The notes beneath the pieces are model-generated. The model did no database searches, was not told the origin of the DNA, and saw only the letters and a program-made list of their open reading frames with translations. DNA of 64,000 nt from Effrenium voratum (lineage: Eukaryota > Sar > Dinophyceae > Suessiales > Symbiodiniaceae), in assembly GCA_963377175.1 (NCBI GenBank), contig CAUJNA010003239.1, positions 1,817,338-1,881,337 on the forward strand, read 5' to 3'. Positions 55,640 through 64,000 of this stretch are shown piece by piece. Position 1 is the first letter of the stretch, and every line of letters starts with the position of its first letter. The position numbers and the translations under genes are program-made.

Positions 55640-57170
55640 TAGGCCTTTGTTGAAGGACAAGCGGCACGTGCCATGGTCCAGGATCTGCCGCAATGATACT
55701 GTTTTGGGCGTGAAAAATTGAAGTACATGTCCCTAAACGCAGGAACAAGCCCTGTGTGGCTTCATGAAGTCTAAGCTGAAACTTTCTCTGAAGCCTCTGA
55801 TGGGTGAGTTGCATGTAAAAAGTGCAGCTCGAAGCTCCACAGCTGACTATTGAATACCAGTTCCTCAGCCTCTCACACGTCCAGACTTGCACTCGACAAG
55901 TGTCCAAAAGCAGCAACGGACACTGCCCTGTCTCAAAGCGGGCCTCTGAAAATGAAAACGGGGCCTCCACCTGAACGGGCTGTTGGATTCGGAGAGCTTC
56001 TTTGCATGGGAACATGAAAATTACGTCAGCGTAGCTGCACACCATTTGGCCTCACACACCGTGGAAGCAGCCATCTTGGAAGCAGCTTTCCGTCGGAATC
56101 CGTCGCAGCGTGCCCACAACAACCCACCATGACGATGCAACCAAGCTGGGAGACACAAGATTTCGTTTTACGGAAGGCAGCCGGGCAAAGCATCCGGCAA
56201 ACCGCTCACAAAGAGGCGTGCGTTCCTCACGCACCAATCAAGAATGAAAATGACATGCGTGACACAAGCAAAATGTGTGTGTGTGCGCGTCAGCCCCAAG
56301 GTCCCATTACGCAGCCCAGTTTAGCCCTCCAAGCTCGAGGCTCAGATCGCCGTGGCCCACCCCACAACTGTGAATCTTCTGCGTGATCTGGCCAGAAAAG
56401 TGACTGCCGCAAGGCAGCTTGGCAAGGATGAAAAATATGCTTACTTCCTCTCGCTAGCAAAGCAATCTGTGACAAGACAGCTGGAAGATCAGCTTCCTCT
56501 TCAAGGGGCCCGTGTCATGCAAGCGTTCGGAGTCTCAGGGAAAAAGTCACATTGCAAAAGCGCAACTGGCAACTTGGGGGTGCTCGACATCCAACATATT
56601 GTCGGAATGCAAATATGCCATCAAACTTGCTCCTCCCCGCCCCACGTAACACATTTGCATGGCGGATCATCGCGCCAGCCAATCGCCTTAAAGATTTGGA
56701 GAGCCATTGGCCTGGCAGACTCCTCTCGGCCACGCGCCGTAGTCCTGGCCAAAAAGGCGGCAAGGAGCAAGGTTTTGCACGTTGGGCCCTTACATCTGCT
56801 CTTTGGATGACTCAACACAATCTGGCCAAGCATCCCAGTGCAACCAGAAGGTAACTAACTGCCTTGCAGCCTTTCCGGTCCTGCCAAGCCAGCTGAAAAG
56901 GTCGTTCCCGGCGTGTGACATCACCATGCACAGGTGCTCTGCCCCGGGCTCCTTCCACATGAACGTGGAAAATCACAACGCAGATCTTGCTTCCCAAAAT
57001 TTGCTGTAGCCTGCAAAACTTCACACTGCGTGGAACTTCCCTTAGCTCTTTGGATAGCTGGCTGACTTGAGCTTTTGTCCGACGCGGGTTCACCATTGGT
57101 GGTTGAGTCCACAGAGATCCCACACAGGTCCGAAATGGGTTTGCCTTTTGAGAAAATTAGGCTCCAAGCG
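55640..57170. other. no confident gene
   Basis: A 152-codon plus frame (56352-56810) starts MAHPTTVNLLRDLARKV and has an amphipathic, helix-like N-terminal half, but I recognise no family. Other frames are shadows. Confidence 0.35.
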
Positions 57171-57184
57171 CTGAATTCCAGCCA

Positions 57185-57385
57185 ACTAACAAACAGGCCA
57201 GCGAACCAACCAACCAACCCACCAACCAAACCAACCCGCCAAAAACATCAACCAGCCAACTGACTGACTAAATTTCTGGCAAGAAAAGTGACCATTGATG
57301 GACCGACCGACCGACAGACAGACAGACAGACAGACTGACTGACTGACTGACTGACTGACTGTCTGACTGACTGACTGGCTGGCCG
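57185..57385. repeat. (CCAA)n and (GACT)n short tandem repeats
   Basis: CCAACCAACC-type repeats at 57205-57235 and GACC/GACA/GACT tetranucleotides at 57300-57378, the latter mostly pure (GACT)n. Confidence 0.85.
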
Positions 57386-57399
57386 GCGCGCTGACTGCG

Positions 57400-58020
57400 A
57401 GCGCCAACTAGCTAACGGTCGAAGACGGAATCTCAGTTCCGAAGCTAGGCATCAAACTAGAAAACTAGCAAACAACAAACTGCAATGACGGGCAGCGGTC
57501 TGCTCTGGGAGCTGGACAGCAGGCCAACCTTCTTTGCGCGCAACGAAACTTTGTCAGGCAGCTCCACCCAAAAAGAGCGGGTTGCCGCGCGCGCGCTCTG
57601 CACGGCAACGAGAGCTCGGACAGGACCCGTGGAAACCCCACACTCTGCGGCATCCCACACCTGATGCGTGGTGGAGTCATCTCAACAGCAACGAAGCATC
57701 AGTGGCTGGCGTGGCAAAGTTCTAAGCTGGCACGCCCCGGTCGCCCGACTGACTTGAAGCATTCGTGGCGCTGGCGGCAGCCAGACAAAGCAGATGGCTC
57801 CCGGCACCGGTTCAACAGTTTTTTCTTCTTGACAACTCATCTTTGTCAGCCCCTTTGGGCTTGAATGTTGGCTTGTTGCGTTGCCAGCTGGGCGTGGCAG
57901 GACCAAGTAAATAGGCAGCAGCGGCTAGTGTTTTGCCCCTGCAACAAAGGTCGGTGTTCCCATAGCAACAAAACCAAGCATGTTCGAGCAGTTACAAGGA
58001 ACTCCATCAAGGTCTTTTTG
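57400..58020. other. no recognisable gene
   Basis: Short overlapping frames only, with no motif or repeat beyond the G-rich array that begins near 58027. Confidence 0.45.
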
Positions 58021-58026
58021 CAGTTG

Positions 58027-58212
58027 CGAGGGGCGGGGGGTTTGGGGGTGTTGCGGTGGTTGCGGTGGTTGCGGAGGTTTTGGGGGTTTTGGGGGGTTTG
58101 GCTTGGTTTGGCTTCTTTTGGGGGGTTTGGGGGGTTTGGGGGGTTTGGGGGGTTTGGGGGGTTTGGGGGGTTTGGGGGGTTTGGGGGGTTTGGGGGGCTT
58201 TGGGTTTGGGGA
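58027..58212 (+). repeat. G-rich 9-bp (GGTTTGGGG)n array
   Basis: About a dozen near-perfect GGTTTGGGG units (9-bp period, three codons) give Gly-rich frames on plus and Pro/Asn or Pro/Lys frames on minus. The runs of six G separated by TTT have high quadruplex potential. It is not the (TTTAGGG)n telomere repeat. Confidence 0.93.
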
Positions 58213-58312
58213 TTGAAAACCCGTTTTTGCCCCACTGGACAGAACCAAGATGGGCCTCCCAACAAACACACCCGTGAGCAGATGACCAAGGGGCCCATAT
58301 TTGGGGATGTCA

Positions 58313-58962
58313 TCACCAGTACCAGCGGAAATGATACCTGACTGGCTGAAACATCTGATTCCTTGGCATCCTCCGCGTAGCCAGCCTGGGTGAAGAATTG
58401 CTGAACAAGGGGGTTTGGACGCATAGCACATGTTCTGAGTTATTGCGGACCATCCAGGTTTCTTCTCGTCTTGTTTCCAGGGCAACTTCGCTGTCGCCCG
58501 AGGTTCGCGAGGATGTTGAGTCGGGCCGCGGGTGTCTGAGTTGCTTCCATTTCATCGTCGGTTCTGGTGCGCTTTGTCTTCGTCGTTTGGAAGACATGTT
58601 GCAAAATCTCAAGATACGCCTTTCGTTTCTTGCTTTTGTCCTACGAACCAAGTTGCTGGATGCCATGGGGTAGCCGAATTGGATAGCCGATTTCAGATTG
58701 GTGGCTGAAGAACTCCTTCCAAGTTTCCAAGTTGCGTTGCCCTTGTCCTTCTCCATGTAACAGTTGTAGTTTTCTTTTTCTTGTCACATGAGGGAACGAA
58801 TGTTCTCCATCTGAAGGTTGGACAGTCCTCCCGAAGAATTCGGGTTCTTCTTGTTTGCCTTGTAGTCCACATCTGACAATCTGTCCATGAGGTCGTTAGC
58901 TTCTTGTCGAAGAGTCCGAGAATGGTCTTCTTGTTTGCATGTTTGGGATCGCTCTTGCTCAT
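58313..58962 (-). other. unrecognised decayed coding region
   Basis: Minus frames 58313-58756 (147 codons) and 58693-58962 overlap. An alternate frame reads LRQEANDLMDRLSDVDYKAN, which looks helical or coiled-coil. It lies downstream on the same strand as the 59.2-60.7 kb segments and may belong to one decayed element. No function is assigned. Confidence 0.35.
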
Positions 58963-59193
58963 CGTCGAATCATCGCCCTTTCCCCACTCGCTGTTGTAAC
59001 GCCAGCTGCTCCAGTTACTCCACGAACTCCAAGCATTGGACCAGGAAACCTTCTGCAGATCGGATTTTTGCGATTGTTCTTGGAAGATGAGGATCTGAAC
59101 GTTAGCCAGGCCCTTCCGGAAGGAGGTTGCTTCTGTTGCTGATCTCTTCGACGTGGGTGTTGAACTGACCTGGATACTACCACTGTCCAGTTC

Positions 59194-59859
59194 TCAGGGA
59201 ACATCCGCAACATCTACGAAGCGGTTATGTATCCTTCCATGTTTGGGTCGGTGACTTCCCGGAATCACGTGTCCTTCCCCGAAGGATGATTGCAGTCCTG
59301 TGTCATTTGTCGCATGAGCCAGTTTGCTGGCGTTAAAATCTTCTTCGCCCAAAAAGTCATTGCATACCGCAGGAACGACGTGATCGCGGTTCGGCATAGT
59401 TCCCTGAGGCCCTGAAAGCTTTGGCATTGACTTGCTCTTCGGTTTTCCTTCCAAGGAGTGAATCCCTTCTCGTCCTTGTTTTGAGGAGCTGGTTTGGTTG
59501 CTGGACCTAGTAGGCCTTTGGTTCTCGATGTCATGTTTCTGGCGCTTCGTCATGAGAATCTTGTCGGCCGCGTGTTGCTTGACTGTGGGTTGCATGGAGG
59601 CAATATCTCGTACCTCCTTGTTGCGCACGGATCCTTTCGCGAAGTTCATCCCCCTGCTCCGCTGTCCAGATTTTGCTGGTGGAGGGCCCTTTGGTTCATC
59701 TGTGTAGCTGACCCTACCTTGCACACATCGAAAATAGCTGCATGAATCATGAGTCCCCCAACATATGACAATACCCTCAACAACTATGGCGACTACAAGA
59801 AATCTATTAACGACACCGCGATCATGATGCGAGACAATCCAATGACGTGGCACACGCAA
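59194..59859 (-). CDS. basic hypothetical protein, possibly Gag-like
   Basis: The 221-codon frame has a hydrophobic start, a Ser/Lys/Arg-rich middle (TRSSNQTSSSKQGREG) and a C-terminal part with NDFLGEEDFNASKLAHATN. I recognise no domain. Codon-like composition and its place between other minus-strand coding-like segments suggest part of a retroelement. A Cys pair (CSYFRC) is present but no knuckle. It could equally be a chance frame. Confidence 0.3.
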   Translation of the reverse strand: MRVPRHWIVSHHDRGVVNRFLVVAIVVEGIVICWGTHDSCSYFRCVQGRVSYTDEPKGPPPAKSGQRSRGMNFAKGSVRNKEVRDIASMQPTVKQHAADKILMTKRQKHDIENQRPTRSSNQTSSSKQGREGIHSLEGKPKSKSMPKLSGPQGTMPNRDHVVPAVCNDFLGEEDFNASKLAHATNDTGLQSSFGEGHVIPGSHRPKHGRIHNRFVDVADVP

Positions 59860-60022
59860 GTCATCTCCACGGTATTCAGTTAAACTGGAGAAGCCGACAT
59901 GTCACGGACACATCGTTTTCGCAGGAACTGGCAAGAGTATTCCAGCGAGACAGCGGTAGACTATGGACAACCGCGCAATTGGTTCTTTTCTTCAGGAGCA
60001 AATATCCCAAGCGCTTGCAGGT

Positions 60023-60640
60023 TCAGCAAACGGCACGAACGAGAATCAGATGGCAGTATTTGGTTGGACACCATTCCCAAGGAGCACCCAGATCCGTTCT
60101 AACCCAGATCCGTTCTCCAACATGTCCCCATATCTTGAAGAACTCAACACCGTGAATACCCTGATTGCTCTCGCAATGGTCGCGTTGGTTTGGAGGAAAA
60201 CAACACAAGAAGTTGAGGCCAAACTGTATTAATGAGATGAAGCTTGTAGTAAAACCAAGTCATTTTGGGAAGTTGCATGATACCAAGTTTTTCGTCTTGG
60301 TGGATCGTCAGAATCATCGGCATGGTAATCAAGTGGCTGTGGTGCTAAACTCATCCGTCGGCGCCTCTTTTTGCTCGGAATCGTCTCTTCGTGTTCATGA
60401 TTGGGTGTGTTTTTTGGGTTCACTCTCTTCATCAGACTCCTTTGGTTCTTCCAGTTCTGGTGGTTCTTCGGCATCCTGCATCTCTTCGTTCTCTCCTGCC
60501 ATCTTCTCGTGTTCTTCTGCCGGATCAGGTTCCGGCGGAGGCTCATCCGCTCTCGCTCTTCGGAAACGCTCAAGCATGACAGCGTTGTGCAAATTGAGGT
60601 CGTCTCACAATAAGGCCAAGCACGCTTGAAAGGAACCTGC
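60023..60640 (-). pseudogene. acidic segment plus tail resembling the 5.7-6.4 kb frame
   Basis: One minus frame encodes DPAEEHEKMAGENEEMQDAE and then PPELEEPKESDEESEPKK (60550-60400). After a frame change comes a basic run KKRRRRMSLAPQPLDYHADD. At 60160-60060 QRDHCESNQGIHGVEFFKIW occurs. The last string resembles RDYQNENHGVHGLQFFKV at 5.9-5.8 kb. In both places an acidic stretch precedes the aromatic motif on the same strand. This suggests two decayed copies of one element-encoded protein. Function is unknown. Confidence 0.4.
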
Positions 60641-60689
60641 GGAGGCAGACACAAATCTCTTGAATCAAGATTTTCACACGCACAGATCA

Positions 60690-62030
60690 AGAACCTTTTT
60701 CAAGAAACACGCTGGCCCAGGTGGTTCGTAAGGGTTTGAAGCCACCTCATCGGTGTCTACCTTTTGCTTCTGGATTTCCCCTTGCCTTTCTTCTCCGAAT
60801 CTCAAACTCCACCCAGACACTTTTCTGGCAATGAACACGTCATTCTCCTCGAGGACCCAGATTGTCTCGGCATCCTTCATGTTCAAAAAGCCTTCTCCTT
60901 TGTGTTCCAGGATATAGAAGGCCTTACTGCAGTTGCCTCTAGGAGTCTTGGATGCATGTTCTGGTCGTGATGAAGAGATCGTGACACTGTGTTTTCAGCA
61001 TCTTCTAGGAATAATTCTCAAGCGAGATGTTCCTCACAGACAATGCACTGGTCAGCGTTTCTCTCGGCTAACCTGACATGTGCAATGAGATTGGGCACTG
61101 CGCCGTATAGGCGGGCATCAGGTCATTCCAAGACACCTTCAAGCCTCTGAGAAGGATGTCAAGTTTTCATGTGAGAAGTCGGTTGTCGAAGTAAGCATCT
61201 CCCGTGTGTCTGCTTTTGAGGAGAGGTCCTCGCTTGGATGCTTCAAGCGTGGCGAACGCCGTCCAATCGTCCACACGTTACCTGAACCAGCTGACTTTTC
61301 CGTCGCAGTTGTTTGGCGGTCATCGATAAAGACTGAGCGGCTCACACGTACCCTGAAGCCTTCACACCTGAGTCTTCTGAACGCTACCGCAAGTGAGTCC
61401 CAACAGGCACTTGTCTTTGAGGAGGAAGCGTTTACCATGGAAACGATGATCTCCCTGGATCTGCTTCAGTTTGGTCCAATTGATGTACACCAAATGGAGG
61501 TCACGGGATGTCTCTGGTGAGTAGATCAGAAAATAATGCATACCTGTTGTCCCCAACAGTACGCACACCCGCTCGCTACCTGAAATCGCGTGGCACGCGC
61601 CGCCGCTGGCGAAGAAGCGAAAATTTCGGAAGGTAAGAGACGACCCGCGTTTCTACAAGGTTTGATGGCAAAAACCACAACTCTCTCACAGGGTTGTTAC
61701 CTAGTTTTTCCATGATCGTAAGGTCGCCGATCTAGACCAGGACAGGCCTCGCACTGTTGGCAGCAATTGTAGAATCGCTTCACATGCGTATGCTTCCAAA
61801 CTCGGTGGAGAGTTATTGTAGCTCTAACAGGGGCCGTCGGGCACTGGTGGCACTAACGCGTGAAACGGAAATGAGACGTGGGAGACACGCAACTGCCCAC
61901 GCCAAACTACGAGGGGGTCGTAGGGGTGCGTTTCTCCGTTGGGCTTTGCAACATCTGAGTCAAGGCGGAATCTCCAGCAAGCCAGCAGCGCTACCACGCA
62001 ACGCTTGAAGACTCTGGTCCGCCTCTCGGA
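60690..62030. other. no recognisable gene
   Basis: A 104-codon plus frame (61206-61520) overlaps a 99-codon minus frame (61139-61438). Neither resembles a known family. Confidence 0.4.
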
Positions 62031-62034
62031 AGTG

Positions 62035-62985
62035 TTTATAGTATCGGGCCAGCAGATAGAATATAATTTACTCCGCCGGCTCCTAAGTTAGAATATTATT
62101 TACTCCGACAACACAGTTAGAATATGTATTACAGTTAAAATATATGTTCGGAGCACATGCGACACTTAGAATAATTCACATTTGCGTAAATTCTTCAAAT
62201 TTGAACACCCTTTCATGTGGCCAGCAGATACAATATGTTTTGACAGAAAGAATATTTCAAAAGAATCCTGTTCTGACAACAACACACTTCTCCAAAGTTT
62301 TAGTCTGCCAGGACTAAATTAGTATTGCCAGAACTTAAACTAGCATTACCAACATTTAAAATTAGCATCGCCAATACTAAATCTAGCGAAGGCTTTGTGG
62401 CTCACAGGGGGGGAAGCTTGAACGCTTTCATGAAAAGCTCAAAGGTAGAAACTTTGGAGTTGCACGCGGGCGGTAAAATCAGGTCCTCCGAGCCAGGACT
62501 AATTTTAGCATTGCCGGTACTTAATTTAGCATTGCAAGTACTAGTTTGAGAATAGTACCTTTATATTGCCAGTACTAATTTTAGCATTGCCAATAGTAAA
62601 AGAAGCATTGGCAGGACATTCTTGCTATTGCCGGTACTGAATTAAACTTTGGATCGCCAGTGCAAAACATAGTACATTTTAGCAAGGTTTTGAACTGTAG
62701 CGTTCCTTATTTCAAAACGAATCCTGGAAGGCGTTTTTACTAAGAGAAGAGGGGGTAGCTTTGCCGCAATAGTCGATTTAGTATTGCCGGTACTAATTTT
62801 AATGTTGTCAATAGTAAACTTACTATTTTTGTCAGATACAATAATTCAGCAAGGACCGTCGACTTTCAAAACAATCCTGTTCTGACACCACACTTTTCGA
62901 ATTGCTTTGGATTGCCAGGACTAAATTTAGTATTGCAAACACCTCCTTTCAAAGGTCATTTTCCAGACCTCACAGCTTTTGTATC
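62035..62985. repeat. AT-rich TTAGCATTGCCAGTACTAA-type degenerate repeat
   Basis: The first part (62050-62290) repeats AGATAGAATATAATTTACTCC-like strings. From 62310 onward, variants of TTAGCATTGCCAGTACTAA recur more than a dozen times at roughly 25-35 bp, interrupted by unique sequence around 62400-62500 and 62690-62760. Confidence 0.8.
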
Positions 62986-63039
62986 TGACACAAATTAGTC
63001 TATTTGTCTTTTCCACTTCCACAGGATTTGCAGAGGAAT

Positions 63040-63700
63040 GTCAAGATTTGGTTACTCGAACTGTTTCATGTATTCATATTTGGTCTCGGTACTGTTTGGG
63101 GTTGGGATAAAAGGAAAGGAAGGCCACCCCGTTTTGGGACATAGTGGGGTACCCTCAAAAACTACGCAAACACATATTTACATTCTCTATATATATTTAT
63201 GCATACGACTGAATGCCCAAACACAACTATTCTAACTGCGCCACCCCATGGTGTTCATGTACATCTTAGGCCCGATACCGTTTGGGGTGGGAAAGGCCAC
63301 CTTTCTACGAATATAGCAGCGACCCCCATAAATTATGCCGTCCAACACTTGCTAACTCTATGTGTGCATACGCTTAATCGCCTACAAACATTGCCACCGC
63401 ATGGTGGTCACTTGTATTCTGGGCTCGGTACCCTTTGGGGTTGGGTTAAAGGGAAGGGAAGGCCACCCCTTCTTGGAATGTGCTGAAGTGCCCTTACAAA
63501 ACTAGGCCACCCAATACTTACTATCTCTATATATATACATGAAGGTTCCCGGCGCAAAAACAAATATTCTAACTGTGCCACCCCATGGTGTTCATTTGTA
63601 TTTTGGGCTTGGTACCTTTTGTGGACAGGAAGGCCACCGATTTTTGGAATCTAGTGGGGTACCCTCAAAATATGCAAATCCATATCTGTTAATACACAAC
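63040..63700 (+). repeat. ~170-bp tandem repeat, four copies
   Basis: CCACCCCATGGTGTTCAT, TTTGGGCTCGGTACC, TTTGGGGTTGGG, GGAAGGCCACC and CTCTATATATAT recur in order at about 63064, 63243, 63396 and 63575. The copies differ by up to about a quarter of positions. Confidence 0.85.
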
Positions 63701-63738
63701 CGTCTTGTACTGGTTGCATGCGTGTGACAACCGTTACA

Positions 63739-63867
63739 TGTTGGTACAAGGCCTTGAGCCTAGCCTTCGCCCAGGATACAAAAGAGTGCTACAGTGCCGC
63801 GTCGTTCACCTCACAGGTTTACACTTTCAGGCATCAACAGGCTCACACAATCACATTGAGTTTAACA
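63739..63867 (+). mobile_element. candidate 5' LTR of a Copia-type element
   Basis: The segment starts TGTTGG and ends TTTAACA, so TGTT/AACA form the short terminal inverted repeat typical of LTRs. It is immediately followed by the primer-binding site. At 129 bp it would be a short LTR; the left edge could also be TGTGAC at 63724. The partner LTR would lie outside the window. Confidence 0.55.
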
Positions 63868-63879
63868 TGGTAGCGGAGC
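63868..63879 (+). promoter_or_regulatory. LTR-retrotransposon primer-binding site TGGTAGCGGAGC
   Basis: CA|TGGTAGCGGAGCAGAGACC fits a sequence complementary to an initiator-tRNA-like 3' end directly after LTR-terminal CA. It is identical over 14 nt to the minus-strand site at 48509-48522. Confidence 0.8.
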
Positions 63880-63964
63880 AGAGACCCCTGGCACACGATC
63901 CACGACCACAACCCAGCGTGAGCTCCAATACACACACCCACAGGTTCAGGTACATAGTAGCAAC

Positions 63965-64000
63965 ATGGCGGCACAACCGCAACAGGAACAGCACCTGGAA
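63965..64000 (+). CDS. start of Gag-Pol reading frame (partial, runs off the window)
   Basis: An ATG 86 bp after the primer-binding site opens MAAQPQQEQHLE and continues past the window edge. Position after the LTR and primer-binding site suggests the Gag start of a Copia-type element. Twelve codons are too few for any domain evidence. Confidence 0.45.
   Translation, partial: MAAQPQQEQHLE

Noticed and set aside
55332..56045. 237-codon minus frame, Trp/Cys/Leu-rich
   Set aside because: Half of it is the antisense of dispersed repeat R; the remainder matches no family I recognise.
58027..58212. Interstitial telomere
   Set aside because: The unit is GGTTTGGGG, not TTTAGGG, and its phase is uniform at 9 bp.

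Overview
This window looks like nuclear DNA from a dinoflagellate, with Symbiodiniaceae or a relative as the best guess. That rests on transposon protein families I recognise from memory: a Copia-type pol, an unusual reverse transcriptase with a YDD core, and a Helitron-like Rep-helicase with a Cys-rich tail. The window also has very abundant simple and complex tandem repeats and no recognisable intact host gene. No database search was possible, so family names are recognition plus motif reading.

Layout. 1-10 kb: a 34-bp minisatellite (1.6-2.4 kb), a Copia RT remnant on the minus strand (2.6-3.35 kb), compound microsatellites (4-5.7 kb), an acidic open frame (5.7-6.4 kb, minus), a decayed YDD reverse transcriptase on the plus strand (about 6.9-8.9 kb) and, abutting it tail to tail, a Copia RNase H/C-terminal remnant on the minus strand (8.9-9.5 kb). 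10-20 kb: tetranucleotide blocks over 1 kb long, a 16-copy A-rich satellite (16.2-17.9 kb) bracketed by a short direct repeat, and a GA tract. 22.4-25.3 kb: a tandem satellite of roughly 400 bp in which six copies carry an antisense copy of the first ~45 nt of 18S rRNA. 26.6-31.75 kb (minus): a frameshifted Helitron-like Rep-helicase pseudogene that still shows HUH, YxxxYxxK and PIF1-type helicase motifs. Its 5' flank is repeated in inverted orientation at 32.4-32.6 kb. 35.8-39.8 kb: more tandem repeats. 41.9-48.5 kb (minus): pieces of a Copia-type retrotransposon (RNase H, RT, Gag zinc knuckle, primer-binding site). 49-55.6 kb: a second LTR-element remnant on the plus strand (integrase at 53.6-54.2 kb). 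58-60.7 kb: a decayed minus-strand coding region with an acidic segment. 62-63.7 kb: two further minisatellites. 63.74-64 kb: an apparent 5' LTR, primer-binding site and gag start of a Copia-type element that runs off the window.

The genes do not form a host pathway. The window is a graveyard of Class I and Class II elements embedded in repeats. The most notable signals are the 18S-end satellite, the identical 14-nt CA+primer-binding-site string at two LTR-element loci, and the catalytic-motif-bearing Helitron Rep pseudogene with mirrored 5' ends.
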